Shown here: in pieces, positions 25,296 to 39,002 of the stretch
Position numbering within the stretch: position 1 is the stretch's first letter
Layout: each line of letters starts with the position of its first letter
NCBI GenBank assembly: GCA_013076295.1
Contig: RQOL01000828.1
Span: 868,001 to 932,000 of the forward strand
Direction: 5' to 3'
Origin: Sanderia malayensis
Taxonomy: Eukaryota > Cnidaria > Scyphozoa > Semaeostomeae > Pelagiidae
DNA length: 64,000 bases
Notes under the pieces: generated by a model
Database searches by the model: none
What the model saw: the letters and a program-made list of their open reading frames with translations, nothing else
What the model was told of the DNA's origin: nothing
Translations under genes and position numbers: made by a program

Positions 25296-26634
25296 AATGT
25301 ATCCAGTGATTAATGTCACATATCATACTCCCAATCACGCATCAGATATGTCAATTGTTATGCCTGGTGAAAGAATTTACAATGAGAAACCAGATATTGG
25401 CACATTTTCAGATCTGCCAGGTAATACTGAAATTTGGGATCTCATGCAAAGAAAATAACTCATTTCAAACCAAGCACATCATTGTGTCAAGAAAAGTGTG
25501 TGCCTCTTGTTTTTTAATGGACACTCTGTTTTATATACCCTGATGTGCCCATACTGCTAACACCATTTGCTGATACTTGAATTTATCTTCTGTTGCTAAT
25601 GTTTCATTCTTCTCCAAATATTACTGTCACAATAATTTTGATTGCTTGACTTGATTCTCTTGACGAATACTAATGCATTTTTATTGATTAGTCTTACTGT
25701 TTTGTCAGATAAACCAAAAGAAGGCTGTCCCATCCAAGGGTTAGATGAAAGATTTGGCTTTTGGCCACTTAAAGATGAAGAAAAATGTGAGTTCTATCAC
25801 TCCCTAAACTCAGGGATGTGCTATTGGAATTATATGGTTAGTTGTTTTGTAAAGTAGTTAAAAATGCATGGTCAGTTACATAATTGAAAACAGTCTTGAA
25901 ACCTGTTGTGCTGATATGTGAGAAGATGAGATATACATACAATGCATAGGGACCATATACATCAGTGGCTTAACAGGCTAAAGTTACCGTTAGTTCACAA
26001 ACTAAGGGTGCCAAACCCTTACAGACCCCAGAAAAATATTTCTCTTGCTGTTTTACTTAAAGCAAGTATTGCTGGCCTGATAATCGTGTGAAGATGTCTA
26101 AAGCTTTCTTGAAATGTCAGTTGTGATGATGTCTGTATTTTTTACTGATGACCTTGGGGCCCCAAACTGAAAAAACCTTAAATATAGACCTTAAAACGAA
26201 GACAAATGGGAGTTCTTAAATTTAATTGGTTTAGATTTTACTGTTAAGATCTTCAATTTTCTTCTCCAGTTTGGTTTATTCGCACATGGCTGAAAGATCA
26301 GAGATTGTCTGATGCGCTACAGTCAGACCAATATCCTGCGCATAGAGTATATCACCTTGAATGCGATCCTCGTGGCATTTTTCAAAGCAGGGATGAGAAA
26401 TTAGTGTACCATGAAGGTTATTTGTCCTTAAATCTAAGGCAAATGTTTGCTATTCAAAAGAAGATTCACTCAAGAGAAGAAGAATATTACTTCTTGAAGG
26501 CTGTGACAAGTCCTGGATTTAGCAATTCAAGGTTTCACAAGGGCATATATGAATTTGAGTGCTGTTTCTGTGAAAAAATTCATCAGACATGGTTGCTGTA
26601 CTCACATGTTTATGAGCCTGACAAATTAGATTAG
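25296..26634 (+). CDS. Unidentified three-exon protein gene (5' end uncertain, next to gap)
   Basis: Exons read at 25296-25420, 25709-25840 and 26270-26634, joined in phase 1, with a stop TAG at 26632-26634. The acceptors are good (TTTCTAG, TTTGTCAG, CTTCTCCAG). The donor of the middle exon at 25840/25841 is weak; a better GTTAGT three bases earlier would break the frame. The product is rich in aromatic residues, with a Cys-containing C-terminal part (ECCFCEK) and motifs such as DERFGFWPLKDEEKCEF. No signal peptide, membrane segment or known domain was recognised. An ATG at 25297 opens the first exon, but more exons may be hidden in the gap. It could be a host gene or part of a mobile element. 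Confidence 0.4.
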
Positions 26635-27069
26635 AATTTTCCTGTTTGATTTGATAATCCGATAAATGAGATAATTTGTAATAATAATAATAATATTAAT
26701 AATAATAATAATATTTGTGATAACTGTATAATGTGAGATAATTTTCCACTAGTGGCATACCATAATTATGATATTCGAGCCTGGACTGTATAATCTGAAT
26801 CAATCTTACTTATGGAAAAATAAAGCTTAAGTTTTTTCTGCCTACTTTTCTGTGGCAAAAAAGACACATCTTAACCCATCTTAACAACGAACATACTAAT
26901 GATTCAGACATCATCAACAATTGCATGTCAGCCTAATTGCAATTTTTTCTAACCTTATTTTGTAAATTAAAAAATTTACATTGTACTTGATAAAGAGTTA
27001 CAGTAACCCAGAAACTTTGTACGAAATTTTTGTTTTCCTGGTATTCTGGTATAGGTCTCTTTTTGCTCT
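26635..27069. repeat. Spacer with (AAT)n microsatellite
   Basis: An imperfect AAT/ATT microsatellite lies at about 26678-26715. The rest is AT-rich, with no coding or structural signal seen. Confidence 0.7.
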
Positions 27070-28880
27070 ATGTTCGTCGTTTTTCTGTAAAAAATTTAAC
27101 AAATGGATTTTCTGTGATAAAACGTCATCCACGATGGAACTAACCAGCATCATATGGCATCATATCCCTTTACTACTTCATGAATTATGGATATGCAATA
27201 TTTCCCCTTAAAGATGTATCCAAAATATAGATATAAACATCTAAAATACAAAACCAAGCAAAACATTTGCCTGGGGGGCCGGGGTGATTTTTAACTGATT
27301 TTTTTCACAAATAGACTTTGCCCTCTGAAGACAAGCAGCGTGAAGCAAAATAATGATCATCCGGCCTAAATAAAAGCTTACCTAAAACGCTTCAAAAACA
27401 TGTCCTACTTGACCATACTAAGGTATCGAATTCCACAAAAAGAAGCTTTTCCATAATCAATTAGGCCCAATTTTTCTCTGATTTCAAAAAAATGACGCAT
27501 CAGCAGACAAAAAGTGAAATAACTTCGCCTTAGATTAGATGAACACTAAATGCTCAGCCATACTTTTTCCAACTTGTTGAAGCTAACGCTAAAAAGTATA
27601 GCTGAGGATAAGGTTAACCACTTGTCATATGATCGAAAATTAATTTTTTCTTTGTGTTGTTCCAGAACAATATTATGAAATAAAAGGATATATACCCTGT
27701 TAGGGTTGCTCACATTGATATGACGGGAAATTACATATTTTGAAAATGTTGCTCCGTTTTACTGTAAAAAGTTTTAAAAATGGATTTTCTGTGATAAAAC
27801 GTTATCTACGATGGAACTAACCAGCATCATATATACCCTATTAGGGTTGCGCACATTGATATGACGGGAAATTACATATTTTGAAAATGTTGCTCCCTTT
27901 TACTGTAAACAGTTTTAAAAATGGATTTTCTGTGATAAAACGTTATCCACGATGGAACTAACCAGCATCATATATACCCTGCTAGGGTTGCGCACATTGA
28001 TATGACGGGAAATTACATATTTTGAAAATGTTGCTCCGTTTTACTGTAAAAAGTTTTAAAAATGGATTTTCTGTGATAAAACGTTATCCACGATGGAACT
28101 AACCAGCATCATATATACCCTATTAGGGTTGCTCACATTGATTTGACGGGAAATTACATATTTTGAAAATGTTGCTCCGTTTTACTGTAAAAAGTTTTAA
28201 AAATGGATTTTCTGTGATAAAACGTTATCCACGATGGAACTAACCAGCATCATATATACCCTGTTAGGGTTGCTCACATTGATATGACGGGAAATTACAT
28301 ATTTTGAAAATGTTGCTCCGTTTTACTGTAAAAAGTTTTAAAAATGGATTTTCTGTGATAAAACGTTATCTACGATGGAACTAACCAGCATCATATATAC
28401 CCTATTAGGGTTGCGCACATTGATATGACGGGAAATTACATATTTTGAAAATGTTGCTCCCTTTTACTGTAAACAGTTTTAAAAATGGATTTTCTGTGAT
28501 AAAACGTTATCCACGATGGAACTAACCAGCATCATATATACCCTGTTAGGGTTGCTCACATTGATATGACGGGAAATTACATATTTTGAAAATGTTGCTC
28601 CGTTTTACTGTAAAAAGTTTTAAAAATGGATTTTCTGTGATAAAATGTTATCTACGATGGAACTAACCAGCATCATATATACCCTATTAGGGTTGCGCAC
28701 ATTGATATGACGGGAAATTACATATTTTGAAAATGTTGCTCCCTTTTACTGTAAACAGTTTTAAAAATGGATTTTCTGTGATAAAACGTTATCCACGATG
28801 GAACTAACCAGCATCATATATACCCTGTTAGGGTTGCTCACATTGATTTGACGGGAAATTACATATTTTGAAAATGTTGC
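27070..28880. repeat. 141-bp satellite array, first monomer interrupted
   Basis: The core GATGGAACTAACCAGCATC recurs with its ATGG at 27811, 27952, 28093, 28234, 28375, 28516, 28657 and 28798, exactly 141 bp apart each time. The array runs from about 27688 to 28880 (roughly 8.4 copies, very low divergence). Each monomer contains ACCCTRTTAGGGT, a near-palindrome holding one TTAGGG. A diverged half-monomer sits at 27070-27155, and the matching other half restarts at 27688. Two monomer types alternate in part of the array, giving a 282-bp higher-order unit. Confidence 0.95.
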
Positions 28881-29632
28881 CGGGTTTCTTACGGATTCTG
28901 TTTTCTGTGTATGCAGCAGTCTCTTACAGATGAAAGTTTAATTAATGCCAAAACAGGTAACTGACACTTTCCTTCAATACAATCAATGTTTACAATAGTT
29001 TATCTGTTAAAATAGACATACCGAGTAAAAAAAGTAAATTTCTCGAGGCTATGTTTCATTTGTAAAGATTGTTGATACTCACGGTTTTTTATCATTCAGT
29101 TTGGAGAACTGAAAGCTTCTTGAACAATATTGACTTGAGTGCTGCGTTTGTTATAAAGGAGCTTCTTTGGATGGTACATATATACCCTATCAGGAATGAT
29201 TCAAAGAAACGAGGCAATCATAGTAATAAAAACAATAACAACAGATTTATATATTTATAATTGGCTTCTACATGGAGATAGCTAGTATAAGACCAACTAA
29301 CGTTACAAAAATACTTAGAAAGAATAAGAAACCCTGTCTGCAAAAGTGATACTTCTATTTACTTATCCAAAATTTTCCATTCAAAAAACAACATAATCTG
29401 TTTTATCTCATGTAAACTCAGTTCAGTTACTTCAAATTTATATGGATGTTCCATCGAAGCACTTTTTAAACGCAAAATTTAGAAAATACATGAGCATGGG
29501 CTAGAAACCGTTTGAAAAGATATTGTTTCAAGTATCGAGATTCTGTAAGATGAAGAGGTGATCAATACTTTCAGTAGTTCAAAGTCCATATTCTAGTTCG
29601 ACAGACATGAAAGGTCATATATATTTTACTTC
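28881..29632. other. Spacer between satellite and KDZ gene
   Basis: AT-rich sequence with no supported exon. Short open frames (for example 29069-29260) lack domain signal. It probably includes the 3' flank of the KDZ gene. Confidence 0.5.
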
Positions 29633-32600
29633 TCAATCATTATCAATATTTGAATCGTTACTTATAAATTGTTCATCACTGTCAGTGTCATCTTCGTTTT
29701 CATTGATAAAATCGTTATCAGTTTCACTATCAGAACTTTCCTCACTGAAGTATTGACGAGATAGAAGCTTGATCTCACGTGTGAATGAGCTCGGGAGATT
29801 TTCGGTAGGTCCTTCCGAACAGGAAGAAACTTCGGCAAATATCTTTTTGAACCAGAACATTCCGTCGGATATTTTCTGCGCAGCAAATGCACGTCCCCGT
29901 GACAATACAGCGTGAATTCCAGAAAGCACATCCTTTCGCAAATCAGCTGGCTGGTAGCGCATCTGTAAGGAAAATCGTGATACAGCCTTAAGTCTTTATT
30001 ACTAATTTGGTTTTAAGGATTTTTTGCAGTTGGGTATTTGGCTCTGTTTTGCACTCGTTTTCGTCAAACGGATTTATTTCAACTGATACTACATTTTGCA
30101 CACCTTGAAAAATTGATTCCTATACAGCAAAAGGAAAACACTGGAACCTTTTATTGATGAAATAGTTTACGCAAGAATGAAGTGTGCACGCATAAAATAG
30201 AACAGTAATTATAGATTACAAAAAGTTATAGTAAGTAAATCTTTACCTTGTTGTCCTCTTGATGATTGTCCTTATTCGAGTCACTACCTAAACAGTTCCC
30301 TGAAAGATAGTAACAAGTGCCAATTACTGAAAGAGTAGCTAATATATTTTTATCAATTTCAAAATAAGGCAATACACTTCACTTTTAAAGACAGAATTTA
30401 CAGTTGAATCCTACACATGAAATTTACTCACAAAGACCTTCGGCAATATCACGTTGCTCTTTCTCCAGATTTGGCATAACTACATCTTTATAATATGATA
30501 GATAGCTGTGCATTTCTTTGATGATTATATTTTTCTCCTCTGACAGGCGATCACGAACCAGACACCATTGCACAATCAATCGCTTATCCGCGATGTCAAC
30601 TGTACAAAAAACAAAATAATAACACAAATAACAAAAATAATAAAATGCTGTTTGTAAAAACAGCACAGCAACCAAACTTGACACTGCAATTTTTAGGACC
30701 AACAGAACACCATAAATACGACAAAGCAGCTTAATCATAATATTGCACTCTTATGATCAAGCTGCTATGTCATTTCTTTATGGTGTAGGTGTACAATTTA
30801 TCACCAACTTTCGCTCCCCAAAAAGTCAACAAAGATGCTCTTTTGTCGCAATAATTAGCATTGGTTGAAAAGTAAAAGCACTGAAATGTATAGTAAAAAC
30901 GTTTAATCCAGCTTGAACCAATTATAGGTAAAGCAAACATAAATCTTCAAAAGACGTTACCATTTCCTGAAAGTTCGTGTACTCTTCTCCAGGGGAAATT
31001 TCCAGCTAGAATGTCCTCTTTAATCTTCTTCGTCATTACAGAACAAGGGTCATTTAACTGCAAGCAAGATTCGTATGAATCGATACAAAGCGATAAAGTT
31101 GCTTTTTCTTTTGAGATCAGTTTTCTCAAGACATGTCTCCATTTACTCCTGTCTAAACAAGAAGAGGAAAAGTACTTACGACACATGACAAACCAAAAAC
31201 GTAAATGCTCCAGTCCCAGCGTTTAGATTCAAACTGTTACATGAATAAATCTGGGTGGGAAAGGGACCAAAACTATAATAATACAGGGAAAAGACTTCAT
31301 GTGATAATGAATGTCACAAAATTATTCAAATCAGTAGATGCATCCGCAGAAGATGGTGGCTATTTCTAATTTTCGTTTTTCATTAAGGTTTTCTGAAGAA
31401 AGCTCTAGGAATAATTTCCCTAGTAACGTATTGAATTCTAGCAAGTAAGAGAATTGCTTTCAAAGCTCCCCAATAAAAACAAAGAGCTGACAAAACGGTG
31501 ACCAACTTTGCAAAGGTGTCTATTTAATCGAAAAATTAGTTTGGCTTCATACCAGCAATCTTTTTTATCAAGAACGAATAATGCGACATATTGTAGCACA
31601 TCTTCTCAATTTGTCTTTTGACCATGTCAATGATGCACATTATGAGTTCTCCATGTGCTGTATGGAAGCTGTCATCAAATGAATAGTATTTCTCACTTAA
31701 TTGAGTCAAACGCGATACTCTTCCAGTTTTTGAAGATGGAATATCTTTAAAACGTAATTTGGAGATAAGAGGGACAGGCAACTGCTGAAGTTCCGGCAAA
31801 ACTTGCACTTGTTGGTCTTCTTTCGACATCGCAGCTAGCAGGATGTATTCAGCCTTTTCACTTAACGTTGCATCCGTTTCTACTGAGTGATCCACTGAAA
31901 AAAAAATGAATTACTCTTATTACTATTATAAGTAATAAAACAATATAGGCATCAAAGATCAAAAGGCTCAATTCAGACACAATTCAGTGTGATTACCAGA
32001 TGCCAAAAGCTTTATCTCTTCTATCCAAGAATGTACTTCCGCATCAGTTTCAGTTATACTCATTTCTTTAAAAGAACTCTCTATCTTTTCGGAGACAATC
32101 AGCAGCTCTTTGTTGGTCTACAAAAAAGGTCGTTAAACTCCTTAAAACAGTTCAAGTAACACAGTCCTTCATTTACAATTTTAACCGAAAGGAAACGCAG
32201 AAACAAGGTGTAACTATTCAATCATAATACTTAATCTTTTGAACTCGCGTTGAGTCAATTATGAAATCATGATTAAGTATATTTTGCAGCTTGAAAATAT
32301 ATTTATAAGCAATATAATAAATTGTACTAAAACCGCTCTTAATACGGAAGTACCAAAATTGCATCATCTTATAAATCAATTAATTTCAATTACAAGCAAT
32401 TTTGTCAAAATGCTGCCAGGAAGCTCACCTTAAGGTAGCGGGTGCAGAGGTCTTTTGGTAGTTTCAATATTTTTCTTTTATTCCAGGCCATCATGAACTC
32501 TGTCAATGCTTCTTCTCTGTCTAAAAATGTATGAACAATATTTGATATTTCCGAAAGAATAAATAAGGTTATGTGCATATACTATCAAAAATAACGTGAC

Positions 32601-35600
32601 GCACAAATTTTTTCAATAAAGTTTTTCATTTTCGATTCATACTTTCTCAGATCGCTATTTTCATTCCATGCTGACAGGAATTGCATGGTTGACGCAAATT
32701 GAAGTTACAATTCTCGCACAGGGGATCGTTAAAACATTAGGAAATAAACGCAAAACAGTAATGCTGAAAAGCATTCTACAATTCACTGAAAAGCAATAAA
32801 GATGTAACGAAGATTATTGGCATACTGAGCCAAAAAAATTTAGAATGCTGAAGCATCTAGACAGAATATGAGCGATGTTGCAGAGTCTTGTAAGAAAAAA
32901 ACAAACCAAATATTAAATTCTTTAGGTTTATCTTCAGTGTTATGGTAAATGCAAACAAAAGCACCTCTAGATTCACTTACTTTCTGGCAGCATATGCTTT
33001 GTTGTGCTTCCTGTTCTCGATAAATAGCCGTTGACCTGTTCTGTTTCCTCTCCAGTAGATCTGCCCGCCCCAGTTTGCCATTCACCATCCCAGAGAACCT
33101 AGTTCAAGAAAATATAAAGATCATATGAATTCTAAAATGACAGCGCCAGCTAAGCTTCCCAGTGAACTACATAACCACCATCTAATTGCTGTCACCTTGT
33201 TATAACCAAAATAAATCGACAGATAAGACTGTTGTCAAAAAATATTACGAAAACTGTGGCATTGGGCAACTATGTATAGATCTCTAGCTTATCTATAATA
33301 ACTTAAAGGTTGCATACCAAATCTTCAGTTTTGAAAAAATTACTCCTCTCAATGCATTCTTCACATACACGAAAGACACACAAAACTGTGCTAAATTAAA
33401 ACAGTAGCCTACCTGACAGGAAGGAGCGTGTCCTTTTGCATGCATGATTGACAGGGCTGGCTTCATTTTTCCAGCTACTTCAGGTGCAACCTTCAGAACC
33501 CATGGCCAATATTTGCACACAACATCACAAAAGAAAAATTCCACATTTCTTGGAAGCAAGAAGCTTTTCTGCAAGAACAATGCATAACCATACAGCTCTC
33601 CTTGAAACATATTGACGGCTCTCTGACCAATGCTGTGGCGACATGAGACAATGTCTAGTCCAGTTTCATCAAGTGTTGAACGCTTGCGACCAATATTTGA
33701 TGCCGCCTTCCAAGATGAGCTGCCGCAATCCTTATCACTGCTCTCCTGAAAGAAGAAAATCGTTATTTGAGGATTACTACGTTTTTTCACATGAATTATA
33801 AATAGTACCATAAGTATGGCAAACATTGTTACAAGAAGTAAAACAAACACCATTCAACATATTAAAGAAGATAGCGCAAGAGTAGGATTCATTTCTCCAA
33901 ATAATAAATAGGTTAGAAACACATACACAGAAATGGAGACATCACTTAGGATTTCACTTACACAACAATAACACTTACACTAATAAAAGATTAAACAAGT
34001 AAAATGATTCTGTTGATGATGGTTAGGTCCCTTCATTGATCTCTCTCGATCATGATAAACCAGGTTTTTATCAAAAACATATAGATTTGCTTTTTTCCAA
34101 CGTTTTTTCCGTTATACTAACAACCTAAGGGGACCATTATGGAAATAAGGTTAGCTTGACCTTTTAATGCTATTCCTGCCACTGTAATTAGGGGTGTTTT
34201 ACTGTACATTTTTAACCTTGTATATTGTATTGTATCTGTTTTTACCTAATCTGTTTTGTAAAACTTGTAAATAGTGGCAAATGATACGTAGATACATACA
34301 TACATATGTTGTGTTTATTGTACTATCACACATAATATGATCACCTTAGCATTCACTCCTCCCCTGTATTGGTATGTCTCATTCAAGAATTCGAGGACAC
34401 TGTCATTTTCTTCAATAAAGGCATTTCCATAGTAGTTCTCGTTTCTTTTCCTGATAAACGAAATATATGTTGTATTAAGCAAACAGTTACATCAGGCATT
34501 ATGCGGTTGTTTGTACAACCTAGCGTGAAACCAAACGCATATTAAAGTAAAAATGAATTTTTATTTCATGCAGAATCAGAAAAGTATAAACAATAAAATG
34601 ACCTGCAGGGAAATGGAATAAACTGAAATGCTACAGTCGTCACTCTCAGCCACATTTTATATTTACTGCATAATAGTGGCAAGTTTAATGTTACCTTCCA
34701 GCATTTTTATAGCGATATAATTTACAATTGCCGTCCACATGGCAAGAGTGTTGAGATATTGTACACGGGGGGCAAACCATCCAATTTTTCTGCTGCAGCT
34801 GTTCCAATTCATGATTCAAATATTTCCATTCTTTGAATGCTTTTGTGAATGTTTGAGAATGAATTTCTTTCAGCTGAAAAAATTCAATTATTGAATTTAT
34901 CATTTAACTAACCAATGCGAGATTTTCCAGCAAAATATTTGGTAAATATATTCAATAAGACAAATCTTATGTGATAATTTTGTGACAAAACAAATCTCTA
35001 AAAATGCAGATAACAAAGATCCCTTAACTCGACCTACACAACCAAACTGTTATACACACAGACTAAAAGACAGTTTAACAAGTAAACAAAAGTACAAACA
35101 ACCCTGTTTTATATGTACATAAAATAAATGATTTCATATTATTTGTTATAAAAAGAAAAAAATTATAAATACCCTTCCTCTCTCAGCTGAAATATCATTG
35201 AGCGATGACAGGAAAGCACTTTCAGAGGACCCTGGCATTCTCTTACTGAACGAATTCCACAATCTAAACACATCCTGGTCAAATAAGTATGTACACGCTT
35301 CTGGGCTACCAGGCCATAATCTGAACTTGATTAGGGTTTTCAGGTTAAATGGATCCCACTCATGACAACAAGATTTACATAACATGAAGTATTTCTTCAA
35401 GTCAAATCTACCTGCAAATGTGGTAACAATCCATTAAATTTTGATACAGGAAAAATTTCAATAATTTTTGTGAGGATATCACAATATTATAACAAAGACA
35501 AAATGGAAAACAAGTAGGCATGCGGACAAAAAAAACAAGGCATACCCTTAACAGTTACGATTATACAATCTTCATCAACAATTTGACATTCCAGCTCTGA

Positions 35601-38600
35601 ACTTTTACATTTAGGACATTTCTTAGAATGAAGAACTGGTCTCCGATCTAAGAACAGAAATAAGTTATACACAAAAGAACAAGAAGCTTTGACACAAAAA
35701 CAGCACTTATTAAAATCAAACATACAACCAGATTTGTGTATACAAAAAAAGCAGAAAAATTTATTCTTTCATCAATAGAAATAACACCCTGAATGTAAAA
35801 ATTATACATAGCACTTTCAGCGCCTTACCAATGTGAATTATATTGGCACTGGCAGCATCTTTTGTTTCCGATGGAAGCAATGGTTTATAAAAGCCATCCA
35901 CCCAGCCGTCTCTGTCATGCAAAGGAAATTTCTCATGCACAAGTTCATCACATGAAATGCACAAAAACTTTGAATCAGCACAGTCTAGGCATCTTATTTC
36001 TGGATTCTTCACATTGCAGTTTTCGCATATATTCAAAGACCCACTAAAAGATTCTATCTCTAGGGCACACTCTGCAATATAATTTCTATGTTTTTCCCAC
36101 ATTGCTGATGCTTTCTCCAATCTGTCTGTCCACTTAGATGACTCAGATTTGTCTTTTTGAGATAGTGTCAGCTTTTCACATTCAGAAATCATAGCTTTAA
36201 GGTCTAAAAGATAAATTCAATAACTCCATGATGCAGAAGTTACATCAAAAATGAAAAAAATGATTACAACTATAATCAAATTATAAGAATACAATTATAA
36301 TTGAGTAGCAAAGAAAAAGACATGAAAGCACCATTAAAAATAACAAAATAGTAGCACAAGAATGACAGTCAATGTGAGATGTCATCAAAACAATTCTCTG
36401 ACAGAACATTTAGCAATAAAGGAATAATCTATACAGCACAAGTTTGTAATGCTTTTAATTATTGTTATTTTTTGCAATATTACTATTATCATCATGATTA
36501 TGATCATTTGCTCTTACTATTGTCATCATTACAACTATTAGCCTCAGGAAGAGACAGAACTACTATTACCAATCAAGAATAGAATTAAACCAGGTTATAT
36601 TAGAACAAGAACCAGATTGCAGCAAAACAATTTTGTTTCAATAAAGCATACCTTTTTCATTATTCTCCAGTATATGCTCTGCATCTTTATGTGATCCTTC
36701 ACTGTCAATTTCCATACACAATTGATGCTCTAAAAAATATTTAAAATATACTGTCAAAGATAGTTGCATCAAAGATTGGATTCTTTGATGAAAGAGGCTT
36801 TTTCAAAACATTTCATATTCACTGCCTGTTTTGAAATAGTTTCAAGCACCAAAAAACTAGTTGTTAAGCAAGGCACACTGTACACGGACTTGACATAATG
36901 AAAATCTCAAAAAAATACATCGAAACAAAGGGCCCAAACATTCCAGGAAAAAATTGTCCTACACATATGCTTAATATTTCCTATAGAAATGAAAGAGCAT
37001 AACTGTTATACTGAAAATAATTGATACTTTTCAAGCCATTCCTTTATGAATTCAGTACCTTAAAGTAGGATAAAATTGAATAACAGCTGAAGTAGTACAC
37101 AATCTTGTGGTTGGGATCTTCTTTCATAATCAATTGTTGTTTTCATTCAAACCTTAACCAGAAAATATCTGAGCATATTTTTACCTATGATGTGTTTTAC
37201 TCAGGGAGATTAATTTAAAAATTAACCTGGGAATGAAGTTGTCATGTTTTCATTATTTTCCAGTTGAGACTTTTGCTTCTTTCTGTCACCATGTCTTCTT
37301 GGATTTGAAATTACTCTTTTACCAGTTTCTGAATCTCTTGCATACTCAACAACTATTTCCCTTTTCACATTCTTTTTCATCAATTTCTTTTTTGATGGCA
37401 GTGTCAATTCCAACACATCAGTGAGACAACGATCTGGATCTAGAATTCGACCTTTCTTGATTCTCCCACCTTTGGAAACATCTATAACAATAATCACATT
37501 TAACAATAAACCCACAAATAGTCTACAAAGTTTTTTATAACATCAGTGTATGAAAGTACACAGTTAGGCCATTAAGAGCTCACAAAAATAGTATAGGCCA
37601 TCCACTTTAACACACAAAATGTAGTATTCCATGTGATTGGCAGCAAATTGTTTTTATTTTCACTTGGCAATCTGTGCCATTAAAAGCATACAGAATTCAA
37701 ATTTTCCTTTCAATTTAGGTGAAGGTGAAGGTGAAATGGTTTTTTAGCGCCAGTCACTAGGATCTCAGTAGTAGGCTAACTGATCGAGACCTCAACCCTG
37801 GCTGTGATGCTACCGTGGCTGGGCTTGAACCCTGACCACACTGAGCTCTTGACACCACGGGTCAGCAGAGACTTCCACCCTGGCTGTGACGCTACCGTGA
37901 CTGTGCTCGGCACGATGCCACAGCACCTTCAACCATCCTAGGTGTCAACCATGCGAGTAAATGCTGCCAACCTAAATTTGGGTCAACCTTCTTTGACCAA
38001 AGAAGAACCAGGCTTAAGTTTTATTATGTAGTGCCAATGTAATGTAGTGTTCCAGTAAGGATAAACAGGGCTATAGACCAAAACTATAGAGTTCAGATAT
38101 TTGAACATCATTGACCCCAGTCTGGAATTCCTGTAACAACCACACCCAAGCTGAAATTTGAGCTGCACCAAAAGGGCACCTGTGCACAAAAAGTTTCCAC
38201 TCTGGGCCAAGTGCTCAAAATTTGATAAGCAGAATGTCTTAGATGATAAAATATTTACCCCTGTACAAATCAATGGAAACAGTGAAAATTAACAAAACAT
38301 ACAAATTATTGGATTTTCAATCAAGCCTGCAAACATCCAGATTGATATTGATTTAGGCCTAGGCTACCTTGTTTGTGTTCTTTCGTTGACATTAATTACA
38401 TATACAGACAGGTATAACAATACCAAGTATTACTTTTCCCAACTGAGCATTGGATGAGACAAGAGCCGCATATTGGGCAGCTTTAGTATAACTATAAGTC
38501 CTAATTTTGCAAACGTATTGGCTGACTTTCCACTCTGGCCTGTCACCCTGCCGGAATCTTCTTTTTAGAAGGCAGGCAGTATCTGGTAGATGTAGATGTA

Positions 38601-39002
38601 GATGAAGAGACAGGGCTACGGCGTATTTTATTACTTGGACTTCTCTATTAAAAACAAAAGGAGAAATCTTGCAAAGCGGCCTAAAAAACTCGGACGAATA
38701 GCCCTAGCCCTAATCTCCGGACGAAACTGGTTTCCTTCAATTCAGGATAGGATAGTTTAAGCTCTCGATTACAAAGGTCAGTTTTCACAGTAAGATACTG
38801 GTACGGGAGCTAAGAATATGAAAAGTGGGTTGAAATCAATAAGTTTCCAGGCTCGTTGCTGTGCTGACTACTAGTCAGTGACTAGCCATTTAGTGACTGA
38901 AAAGGAATAGGCCATTTAGGCCGGTAGGTTGAGACAGGAATGCAAGGGATAAATTTCAAGTTAGAAAACTTACTTACCAGCAGCTGCATTATCCCTGTCC
39001 AT
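29633..39002 (-). CDS. KDZ (Kyakuja-Dileera-Zisupton) type transposase, 17 exons, apparently intact
   Basis: Start ATG 39000-39002. Exons: 38978-39002, 37227-37481, 36652-36729, 35829-36203, 35546-35647, 35173-35411, 34695-34873, 34345-34450, 33413-33745, 32981-33098, 32429-32520, about 31998-32117, 31552-31896, 30962-31156, 30430-30601, 30245-30302 and 29633-29963. Phases agree at every junction I checked, and the product is about 1,040 residues. The N-terminus is basic. A Cys/His cluster follows in exon 4 (CENCNVKN, CLDCADSKFLCISC, then His pairs), like the CxC modules of KDZ proteins, then CPKC and CKSC. Catalytic-like motifs: Asp in HVDGNCKLYR (exon 7), Asp in FFCDVVCKYWPW followed by HAKGHAPSCQ (exon 9), Glu in STGEETEQVNGYLSR (exon 10). 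The tail is helical and acidic. Terminal inverted repeats were not found. It may be a live element or a domesticated host gene. Confidence 0.85.
37720..37945. repeat. SINE-like repeat with internal duplication, in KDZ intron 1
   Basis: GC-richer block in an AT-rich intron. Two copies of ACCCTGGCTGTGAYGCTACC lie about 90 nt apart. On the minus strand AGGGTTCAAGCCC matches a pol III box B, and GAGCTCAGTGTGG, just upstream, resembles part of a box A/tRNA arm. A tRNA-derived SINE is plausible but not proven; no poly(A) or target duplication was seen. Confidence 0.4.

Noticed and set aside
27688..28880. Regularly spaced repeats that might suggest a CRISPR array
   Set aside because: The whole 141-bp unit is repeated with no unique spacers, in a eukaryotic context. 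It is a satellite.
37851..37945. Functional tRNA gene
   Set aside because: Only a box-B-like motif; no cloverleaf, and an internal duplication. At best a SINE.
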